Shown here one piece after another: positions 33,093 to 45,000 of a stretch of DNA of 64,000 nucleotides; position 1 is the first letter of the stretch; each line of letters begins with the position of its first letter. The stretch spans positions 64,765,431 through 64,829,430 of the forward strand of contig NC_065882.2 in the NCBI RefSeq assembly GCF_932274485.2, in the 5' to 3' direction. The position numbers and the translations under genes were made by a program. This stretch comes from Patella vulgata (taxonomy: Eukaryota > Mollusca > Gastropoda > Patellidae). Under the pieces are notes generated by a model, which worked only from the letters and a program-made list of their open reading frames with translations, ran no database searches and was not told the DNA's origin.

Positions 33093-36000
33093 ATGTTCAC
33101 AAACTAGGTATTTCGGTTCTATCATATGGTTCAAAATGTTATTTCAATAATTTGCTTGCGCGTAGGGGTCTTTAGCAGTGGGAGGAAACTGGAGGACCCA
33201 GAGAAAACCCACAAGGTTGGATGTAGGTAATGAGTATGTGTTTTAGTCTATAATATTTTCAATTATTACCTGATGTATATTATAAGGTGATGACTGCATT
33301 TGATGACTGCTCATGTTATTACCATTATCTATTACCATATCCATTAGAGGTTGTGGTGATGGACGGTTACCAGGATGTGAATCATTTCTTGTTCTTATAA
33401 CTACAAAATTTAACATATATAAAAAATAAAATCAGATAATTTTCTATATGATTACTTACTGGCTTTGTTTTTACACAGGAAGAACATTAACAAACTAATT
33501 ATTTAATGTACTGGCAACTGTAAAATCTCTAGCATTCACAGTATATTTGACATTTTGTCATTTAGAGATAAGTACCTTAGGTGTCTGTAAATTTTCATTC
33601 ATTATCACTACATGTATTTAGATGATTAGCCATAACATTTTTCTGAAGCAGACTTGTTCTATTTCTTGCTAATACTAGGTTCCCACTATCACGATTCGTG
33701 CTACGATTGAAATCGTGGTTTTAATCGTAGTGATCTTATCAGGCCTTATCATGTAATGAGGTCAGTCGTAGCAATCGTGTCGACTGTATCAATACGTATC
33801 CGAAAGTATCAAAACACAGCAGATCGTGGACTCAGTAGGAACAATTCCATTGTAACGTATCGCACGACAGTGGGAACCTGGCATAAGGCATAGATTCGTC
33901 TATCAACATCCAATCAAGGTTTTCTCCAATTTTCTAAACCCCACACAAGTGGAAACAAGAAGATAATGGAGAACAATGAGTCGTTTTTAAAACAAACCTT
34001 TCTGAAAAACCAGGAATTTCCTATCTTGTTTAACTGTCATAACACACTATTACTAAATAATACAAATATAGTAGGATCCCTTGATTTAGATGAAAGTAAA
34101 GTGCTAAAATGGTGTTGATGTCAGAACAATAAAGTGACGAAATGTTGAAATTGGCTGTACAATATGTAATGTAGTAGGATATCCATATTTCAAAACACAT
34201 ACATCAGACCAAATCAAATATCAAAGATTTTAATTTATTAACCTGAAGTCGGTAGAAGTGGTGTTCTATCTCTAGAATATTCATTATATGAATTATTTCT
34301 TCTACGTGGCTCTCTATTTGGAGTATGTCTATGACCATTTCTATCATTATGTTCATCTCGAGGTAAATCACCATGGTGATTCTGATCTTGTTGTTGCTTC
34401 TGCTGTTTTAGTTCTCTTTGTCTAGCCTCCCTGTTGAAAAAAATATATTGAGAATGAATGTAATCACAAGACAAATCAGTCAGTTAATTGAAAACACTTC
34501 TTTGTAAAGCACAAGGAAAGTGTCAGGGTGTGGGGGCTCACAAGGAAAGTGAATTTAGTCGTTCGGTGTGGGGTGAAAAATGTAAACATTGACTTGCATG
34601 TTAAAGAACCCTGAAGAAGAGTAGGTTGAAATGCCAGTCCAGGCAAAATTCTTTCCCCATACACTGCACTTTGAAATGAAAATTTCTATATGTTAGTCTC
34701 AAAATGACCAAAGTAAGGTATTGACAAGACATTAATCCCCATTCGTATCAAGATGAAAATACAGTCATATCACCTTTCTTTTTTTCTTTGTACATTTTTT
34801 AAATGTTGTGGACATTTCTTAGCTATATGACCAATTTTACCACATTCTCTACAGCCCCTATCATTAGGAGGTCGACCCTCTGTTAATAATTGTGGATCAA
34901 AGAAATAGTCCTAAAAAAATATATTCATAAAAAAGAGATGTGTAAATCTGAAAGAAAACATTGGTTGGTATTCTTTTCTAACTACAAGTGAAAACTACAA
35001 TGTTTATTACATCACAAACAATATTTTTCCCTATAAATAGTTTAAGCGTCATTTTAGTAATTGGTCACACTAAACAAACACACAAATATTTTAAGGAACA
35101 TAATTACTTAATTTAATAGGATCAACGTTTGAATAATTACTGTGTTTGACAAGGGAATCGTGTTGGTTCTATTAAAATCAGTAATTATATTCCATACAAG
35201 TTTTGTGTTTCATCTAATATTTTTCCTAAAAAAGAATAATGCCACAATTAATTGATTATCTATTCATTCTATTCTGATGTACATAGTGTGAAAAATAATA
35301 AAATAAATTAAAACACTGTTGATTTATTAATAAATTACTCTTAGTGCTTTATCTATCCTTTGTCATTATCTCTAATCATTCTATTCTGATGTACATAGTG
35401 TGAAAAATAAACAAACACACTGTTGATTTATTAATAAATTACACTTAGTGATTTATCTATCCTTTGTCATTAACTAACCATTTTTCTTATACAAAAATAA
35501 ATATGTTTTCAGTAGTATGTTACTATAGTTACATGTAGATTACTTACTGCTGGTGAACTATAATTAGCTACTATGTTTGGAAGTGTTTCAAATGGTGTTC
35601 CATATAGTTCTCTAGCATGAATTAAAGCATGGAATATGTAATTATTCACTGAAAAATAAATATTATTCAATAAAGTCATGTTGATTTCAAATCTAACCAG
35701 ATTCCTAATATTTAATTCAGGTGAAAAACCATGCAAATCTATCTCCTACTATCTTGAATGTAATTGCCAATGACCAAAATATAACAGCACTCACTTTTCT
35801 TTGAAAGACCTCCTCCAAGATTATGACTCAAATCAAAGGGATCTGAAATAATGAAAATAGACATAATCAATAATAATGATGGTTTTGAAGATGACAATAA
35901 TGCGGATAAATCTAAGATTTCCCAAACCACAAACTGATCAAATAAAGAACAAAACATATACACCCTTTACTACAGTATAGTATAAACAAAGGAAGGGTAG

Positions 36001-39000
36001 TTTAATGAATTTTAAATAAACCATTTTATCTAACCTTCTATCGCCAAACATTCTCCATTCCATAATTTTTCAAATCGTGATAATGGTCCCTTCTGTCTAA
36101 TGGTAATAACATTATCTTTAACTGGGAATTCACTATAATACTTAAATAGACCAAGCCATAACTCTCCTATACTCTGAGTGTTCTTTCCATATCCTGGCCA
36201 TACATTACGCTAAAATATCAACACGATATATTTGTTATTCTCTACATTTTATTAATTGGGTCAAATATTCTGGTTCTTAGACATCCTTCCAAACAATTTG
36301 ATTTAGTATTTTGAAGGATCAATCAGACAAAATGACTTTTTACAATCATCACATTTCAAGGCTCTACATTTATTTCATCATCAATTTAATTGTGATATTT
36401 ACAGGAATTGTCCAGTGTCATTTATGAAGGTTGCATACTTTAAAAGAGTTACCAGTATCTAAGAACTAGAATATTTCTTTTGCATGGCCTTAGTAAATTG
36501 AGTACAAACTGCAAGTTATGTGTACAAGGTGAGATAATTGTGGTTATATGTGCAAACTGTAGACTGAAAACTAGCACTCTAAGTTTATTTCCGTATAACA
36601 TGCCTTCTTTTCATTGAATAAAACTATTCAAAATTACTCAATAAATGTAGTCTTACCAATGTTTTAAAATCATCATAAAACCAAACATTCCAACCTTCTA
36701 TAATTAATTCAGGTTTCTTACCAGTATGGAGCTGAAAATAAAATTAAATAGAAGATTACAATACAATAAATTTGCTATAAAACTTTAATTAATACAAATA
36801 AAACTAGTTAAACTAAACTATGATGGGTTTTTGCCTTCCATACATATATCAATATTGGCATCATTGAAAAGAATTTTAATTAAGTAAAAGGAGCTGTTTG
36901 TCTGCAAAGCAAATAATGGAGGAGATATACCGGCAGACAATATTAGTGCATTGTTCTGATTTATTAATGTCTACAATCTCAAAATATAATTAAAATTAAA
37001 ACCTGATCCTGTATCTGCACTATCCTGCATCATCTAATATCTAGAATATATATAACTTACCTCTTGTAATACAGGTATAACAGGTGGTTCAACTTGTTGT
37101 AAATAATGTAATAACATCAGTACATATGCATATGATGATAAACTACCTTTAGAAGCATCTCCTATTTCACACACCTTGAACAATAATATACAAACAGATA
37201 ATATACAATATTTGACGAATTCAAATTACACATTGAATTTGAAATATAGACAGAGTTAATGAGACAACATAACATAATACATTTATTAAAAATCCACAAA
37301 GTAACCAGATTATGTTGAGTCTCACGTGTCCTAACTGCTGCATAATTAGTGGTGCTGTGTTGAAGTCACACGCTTGTCTTTACTGTAAATGATAGTGGAT
37401 TCTGTCAAACTTGTTTTGTTTTTAAAATAAAAAAAAGAGGCCATCACAGGATGATTTGACAACGTACAATATTCACTTACTCTGTTTCTGAGCCAATAAT
37501 ATTTCACCCAGAATATTTCCGTGAGAGGATGCTTGGTTTAACATGTGTTTTATACTTGCATTCACAGGATTCACCACCAAAAAGACAATAATTACAGAAT
37601 AAGCAAACTTACCTTAGCAAAAACTTTTAAAGCATAACCAAGTATTGAAACTCTTTCATCTATACTGGAGTACATTTCTAACAATGTTGTGTTATGTTGG
37701 GCCTGAGATTTTAAAATACAGGAAAAACGAATAAAAATTATGCAAGATTATAGAATAAGCAATTTCGATTTTTTACTAATTGCATCATTTCCATACACTG
37801 CATCATAGACATAGAAATAAATAAAATTATATCTAATTTTGTAATGATTATCAATTTCTGATTCTTCGTTAGAATGTCTGTATGATTAAGATATATATTT
37901 CTAAATATACTTACCAATGTATTATATAAACTAATATCACCCTCTAAACCACTCTGTCTATGACGGAACTTAACTATTGGTACTTTAGCTGTTGTAATAG
38001 CCGTTATACTACGTAAACCATCATGACGTTCCAACTTAGCTGATAAATTCTTTATAACCTGTACATAATCTAAACCCTGCGAAAAAAAATAGATAGTTTT
38101 ACACACACTAAACATATTGCCACAAGCAGCTTGATTACTTACAGATACTTACAGATCCTCTTCTGAGCGCTAGCCGTTGGCCACTATACTCAGATCCATA
38201 TAGTCGGTTTCGCTTGTTTTATTTTGGGTAATCCGGTTGGATTTGAAGTCATACAGAAGTTCTTGATTAATCCAATGTTTGTCCAGACGTTTTTCAAATG
38301 TTTTTGTACTTTTTGCTGTTATTACACTGTCAGGTAGATTGTTCCATATTTGTACTACTCTATTTGTGAAAAAGTTCTTCCTGATATTTTTGTTTGATCT
38401 TTTTAAATATAATTTTTTACTGTGTCCTCTTGTTTTAGTTGTGTCTGTATCTGGGTGTAGTTGACATAATTGTGGCAGACTATTGTCATAGATTCCTGAT
38501 GTGATTTTATAGGTCTCGATCATGTCACCACAAGTACGTCTGTATGCTAGTGTTGGGAGTTTCAGCTTCCTCAGTCTATCACTGTAACCTATGTTTTTGA
38601 ATCCTGGAATAAGCTTTGTTGCTCTTCTCTGCACATTTTCTATCACTGTGATATGTTTAAGTTTATAGGGATTCCATACCGGATTTGCATATTCAAGTTG
38701 TGGGCGGACTAGTGCTTTGTACAGTAGTAGGAATGTTGTTTGGTCTAGATATGTGAAGGACCGGCGTATTAGTCCCATTATGCTATTGGTTTTATTTATT
38801 TTTTCACTTATGTGGTCTTCAAAGTTTAATTTATTGTCAACAATTACCCCAATATCCTTTTCCTTCTCTGTATATTTGAGTTTGGTGTCACACAGCTTGT
38901 ATTCGTATGGTGGTAAAGTTCTCGTTCCTGTAGTCAGTACCTTGCATTTGTCAGGATGGAATTTGAGTAACCATGTATTAGACCAATTTTCTAATTCCAG

Positions 39001-42000
39001 CATATCTTGTTGTAGAATTTCCATATCCTTTTTTTCATCTATTTCTTTGAAGACTTTTGTGTCATCAGCAAACATGTAATATTCTGACTGTATGTTGTCT
39101 GGTAGATCATTGATGTATATGACAAATAATATCGGTCCAAGGACACTGCCTTGTGGGATTCCGCTAGTTACTGGTGTCCAGTCAGAAAAACTATTCATAA
39201 CTCTGACACGTTGTCGTCTGTTCTGGAGAAACGAGTTAATCCATTTTACAATATTGCTTCAGATACCATAACTCGACAGCTTCAACAGTAGACGGTGGTG
39301 TGGCACTTTATCAAACGCCTTCATGAAATCTAGGTATACACAATCTAGGCTCCCTCCATTATCCAGTATTTCGGTCCACCTGTCTAGTACGTGTAATAGT
39401 TGCAGTGTTGTTGATCTACCGGAGATAAAGCCAAATTGTCTAGTTGAAAAGAGCAGGTTAGTTTTCATGTGGTTTACTACATGGTCTCTAATAAAATGTT
39501 CCAATACTTTACATAAGATGCAAGTAAGGCTTACTGGTCTATAGTTTTCTGCCAATTTCCTATTTCCCTTTTTGAACAGTGCTGTGATGCAGCCTTCGCG
39601 CCACTCGTTTGGGATATCCATGACTTTAATTGAGTTATTAAAGATGATTGATATGGGTCTTGCGATCTCATCACATAATTCATGAAGAAATCTTGGGTGC
39701 ATGTTATCTGGACCAGGGGATTTGCAAATTTTGAGGTCAGAGAGCCTTTTTTTAACCATTTCCTCTGTAATTTCTATATCACCCATATTTATGTTTACTT
39801 GTTGGGATGTTTTCAGGATCTTCGGTGGTATAGACACTTGAGAAGAAACTGGATAGGGTGTTCACCTTGTCTCTATCATTAGCTGTAAGTCTCTCTGACC
39901 CATTTTGTGGTTTCATTTTTAAATCAGATATGCCTATGCGTGTCTTAGTTTTAGACTGTGTGTATTGCCAGAATTTCTTGGGGTTCTTCTTAACTTCTTT
40001 AGCTATTTCGATTTCTTTATTTTTAACTGCCTTGCGCGTAAGACTCTTCACTTGGTTTCTTGTTTTGCTGTATTCTTCATATCTTTTACCATCTCTGGTT
40101 TCCATGAACCTTTTCCAACATCTGTGCTTCTTTCTTATGGCAGCCAGCGTTTTATAGTCTAGGTTAATTTTCCCTTTTTTTGCATCTGCCTTTCTACCTA
40201 TGCGTTTAGGTACGTGTTTATCTTGGATTTTCATGATAATCTCCATAAAAATATTCCACTGGTCATTTATACTTTCTATATTTAATATGTCCTCCCACTT
40301 CATTTCTGAGAGTTCTTTTTTTATTTCACTGATATTTGCCTTGTCGTAATAGTATTTTACTCTTTCATTATTTTCTTGTTGGATATAGCAGTTGAAGTTG
40401 AACTGTATAATTGAATGGTTGTTTTTCCCAAGTGGGCTTAAGTGTTCTATATCAGATATCATGCCTTCTTCATTTGTGAGTAAAAGGTCTAGAATATGAG
40501 GTTCATGGTCTCTCCGGGCTCTGGTCGGTTTCGTTATGTGCTGAAATAGGAAGGTATCTCTAATACACTCAATGAATTTAAAGTCTATACAGGATTCGCT
40601 TGAAGGGGTGGTCCATGTATCCCAGTTTATCCTCTCTAGGTTAAAGTCTCCCATGATGAGCACATGGGTATGGTTTGTGTTGTGTATTTCCAGAATTAGG
40701 TTTAATAGGTTCTCATTGTTTACATCGCTTCCGTTACTGCTACGGTATATACATCCTATTAAAAGTTCATCACCGTCTATCAGTTTGATACTGGCCCATG
40801 CAGACTCTACAAAAACTGTTTTGAATTCAACTGGATTCGCCTGTAATGTATTGTGTGTGTATAAGCATACACCTCTTCCGGTCTTGTTTTGTAAGTTACT
40901 TCCGAACATTTCATATCCATCTAATGCAATCTTGGAGTCAGTCAACTGGTATCTATGGTTCTTTGGTTTAACTTCTGTAATTCCAATTATATATGGTTTA
41001 GTGTTTTCAGCAAAAAGTCTAAGTTCGGTTATTTTATTTGTAAGACAGTCAGCATTTGTATAAAAACAACTTATTCTGTTTAAACTTTGTGAGGAACAAG
41101 TAAACGATTTGTGCTTTGACTTCAACGTATCTATATTATTCACAGTTTTGTTGTTTATACTTCTTTCAGCTCTTCCTTTATGTAGCATTTCGCTGTGCGG
41201 TGAACTGTTTTGTGCTTGAACATATTTACATTATTCACAGTTTTAGTGTTACCACTTATGATTACTCTTTCTTCGGCATTTTCTTTATGTAACGGTTCCA
41301 GGGGGGGCCTCTTACTCTGTATATGAATTTCCCCGCAGATTCATCCTCATCCTCTTCCACCCTTAGAGTTTTAAATTCTTCTCTCTCCTTGGGTGTCATA
41401 TCATGGTCCACTGACACTTCTTTAAGGTCATTTGTAGCATCCCGTAATTTAGAAATGTTTTTAAACAACTTTTTTTTCACTTTCTCGTTGCTAAAAGAGA
41501 CTAACAAGGGTCGCCTTAATTTGCTAGTTCCATCTTCTGGTTTTTTACCCAACCGCGACGTCCTCACAATGTCGTCATCGGATATTGCTAAGTTTATTTG
41601 AGTTCTGATTTCTTTTATCACTTTTAAGTCATTTGATGTTCGGTCTTGTTTCACATTAGTGTTTAACTCAGGTGCCCGAAATATCATAATATTGTTTTTC
41701 CTGTTTTCTCTGTCATTCATTTCTTTTATTATTTCTTCTCTCAGTACATGTACATTATCATTATTTGTCAATGATGAGAGTTTGTCAGGCACATTAACTT
41801 CATTTGCTACTATTCGTTTTACATCGTCAGCGGTGACGAAACTCTCTGATTTATCTTCTAGTTTTTTCAGTCTATTTTCAAATGTTTGCAGAAAATTTCT
41901 ACACCGCTCTTCTATTTCTCTATCGGCTTTTAAGTTCTTTTCTACTTTCTCGTTGCAATTTGGGCAGAACCATTTAATATCCATCCTACTGGTTAATGAA

Positions 42001-45000
42001 TTATATAATTTGACTGGCATTTCAAGACATTGTATACAGAAGTACTTTGTACAGAACTCACATTCTATGACTTTGTCTGACTTTTTTGTGAAGTTATTTT
42101 TACAGATGTTGCATTCCCAGCCTTCATTAATTTCATCATTTTCATTTGACTTTGTTTGTTTTTTACTTGCTCTGGTCTTACTTCTGACTTGATTTTCTGT
42201 TGCCGTTTGCTGTGAATTTTGGCCGCCATTTTGAAAGTCGTCTTCTGCCGTGTCCTTGTTTACGTCCAAGTTTTCTCTATCTTCTGTCTCTGACATGTTG
42301 AAATAAGTAGTCCTCGCTACAGGTAGCCTTTTCGTGCTGCTTTGCTGTTCTACAACTATATCTCACACAATTACTTAATCTTTAATGCTCAGAGGAAGAT
42401 ACAAGTATCTGTAAGCATTGAATTTTGTAAACAGACAAAATGGCGCCTGTGACTCACTGAACACTTTTTTGTCGATTTTAGCCTATATAAACAAAAAACT
42501 ATTAACTTTCCTACGAATTAAGTCTATATCACTTCATAATGATTTACTACCTATTTTGTAACTTGATTTCATACAGTAATTTATCAAGAAATTGAAATAA
42601 ATCAGAAAGTTTTCAGAGCTGAGACAGACAGCCGATTGTCAGTTTGTTCATAAAGGTGGCTATGTAAAGAATTTCTCCTTAATATTAACAAGTTAGATGA
42701 ACAAATCTGAAACGTAGAGTTACAAATAGTTTGACAGACTGACAGACAAAGGTGACAACAATATATGACCATATTAACATGTGAGCTAAAAAAAACGTCA
42801 GCATTCAATACTATTAACAAATACATTACCAAATATGATAATACCTGTAATTTGATAAAAATGCCTTGTATCTTATGAATAAAGCAATACAGGATTTGAC
42901 ACAATAAATAGTCAATTTTTTAAGGGGATTAAATTAATAATCTCTTAGACCTTGATATGCATACAAACTGTTGATATACCTACCTCAGAGGTTTTATCTT
43001 TAAATGTGAGACAGATATCTAAATCACTCTTTGAAAACCCAAACCCATTACATGAAGAACCAAACAACTGGAGACGAGCATCTAGAAAAAAAAGTGTATT
43101 TATTCAAATTTATTGTCAAATAAAAAATAAATAATTGTTTATGTGTATCAGATACAGATTTTCAACTTTAAAATAGCACTTGAGTCATGGAACAAGGAAT
43201 ATGTTTCTAACACAAGACTTAAAGTAACTATTCACATTCAACATAATAAAAGTGTCCATTTTCACTCACAAACTCTCTATTAAATGACTTGAACATTCTG
43301 TGGAATATTCCACTAATATAAGGTATAACCAGAATGTTTGTATATTTTTACCTGGATAAAGACGTTGCTGTATGAAACTCTCTATATCTTTTAATATCCA
43401 TCTTCTATCAGCTTTATCTTTTGCTGTTGGTCTGAAATCATCTATAAAGAGAAACTATATCAATATATGGCACAACAAGGATTTAATGCCCCTAATTTTT
43501 CCGATTCATTGATTCCAACGACACCAATTAATAAACCTGAATCTTCTCTACATCCTTTTTCAGTCCCAAATCTACATAATGACATCATTTTTCAGTCCCG
43601 AATCACCTAAATCAACTAATGTCCACCAGCCAAAACCAATCCACAAAAATATACAGATACAAGTAACTCGACATTTCATCTGGATCTCCCATTTCATATA
43701 ACAATGTATAGGTAATATTCTCCAAGTTAAGACATTTTGTTTTCTATAGCTGGAATTACCAATAAGGTTGTAAATATGTAAGTTTACTTACATATAACAT
43801 TTTTTAATGTTTCACTAAGAACTCCTAGATGTTTTGCTGTCATTCCTGGTAATGGTCGTAATTTAGGTAAAACATCTTCTGGACAATTATTTCGTAGATG
43901 TCCTTCACCTTCACAAAAACCACAAATTACTGGCAGACCCTACAAAACACAATTTTATTATGTATGGATTTCATAATTTTTTACATCATGGGAATTGACC
44001 ATAATAATCATTGGAAGTTGAAATGTCATGACTTTTCAAATTAAAGAAATCTGAGAGAGAAAAAATGCATCTCATTCTAATTTCAACTTCTATACTATAT
44101 GTCATTCAAATCCTATTCTTATGATAAATAAAATAAATTAGATAATAGAAATACCTTTCCATCAGATAAAACATCTTCATTAAACTGATAAAAACATTCT
44201 TTATCCTGTAACCCTTCTATATCTATAAAACTAGCTATATCTATTTCACTTTCTGTTACTCCAACATCTTGTTTAGATGAAGATGTTATAGTTACAGTTG
44301 AATCTGAAGGCGGATTTGAAGAAGGATGCTGACAATTCTTACACTCTTTCATGGCATGATTTATAATTTTCTCCGCAAAATCAAGAGCAAATGTTTTAAG
44401 ACTAGACATATGTTTCTCTGGTTCTGAAATGTCTGTATTATTAGCACTATCACATTGTTGTTTAACAATAAGTTCAGAATTATTAGAATTACTCAAGTCT
44501 GTTGATGGCGATGGGTCTGATGAAGATGTTTCTACATCTAGTGATGAATCCTTAACTATATCTACAGAATCCGTATTACTATTTTCTGGCATTCTTTCAT
44601 GATTAGAATTATTTTCCGTAGCATTTGACAATGTCTCTGTTTGTTTATATTCCTTTAAAGCATTTGTTGCTGCCATGGTTTCTAAACTTTTCATAGGTAT
44701 CCATGACTCTCCCTGACTATTCCTGGGTAAACCAAAATAATGATAAGCCTTGCGTAGTGTGTCTTGTAAATATTCATATATCATAGCATTACTAACTGTT
44801 CTGGCTACATTTAACTTTGGTGCAAAAGGGTCTGAAAGTCAAAGCAAACAAATATTAGAGCAAATGTAATTTTCTACTAGTTTTCTAGAATAATAAAAGA
44901 TAGGTTGCCAGGCAACGAAACATACGCCCACAGCAGATATATCGTCTGGGCAGTCAACAAGAATTGTCATATATTTTTAATTTTTAATACATTAAAATCT

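Larger units (their letters stand above)
38138..42416 (-). mobile_element. Nearly intact LINE (CR1/jockey-group) inside TUT4/7
   Basis: About 4.3 kb, in the same orientation as TUT4/7, in the intron that separates the first two catalytic Asp from the third. It has a 5' leader of about 120 bp, ORF1 with a PHD-type zinc finger, ORF2 with an AP endonuclease and a reverse transcriptase, and a 3' UTR of only about 30 bp ending in 'atctgtaag' direct repeats, as CR1-like elements end in short repeats. Only one frameshift and one in-frame stop were seen, so it is young. The clade is inferred from domain plan and reverse transcriptase wording and was not tested by phylogeny. Confidence 0.9.

Noticed and set aside
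40572-42192. Plus-strand hydrophobic frames across the LINE
   Set aside because: Antisense shadows of ORF1 and ORF2; hydrophobicity is typical of the complement of Lys/Glu-rich coding.
42602-42904. A 100-codon minus-strand frame in the TUT4/7 intron
   Set aside because: Would have to be an exon between 42984 and 38076, but the two flanking exons already join in phase within a conserved domain, and it has no similarity I recognise. Words like 'gacagactgacagacaaagg' suggest repeat-derived sequence.
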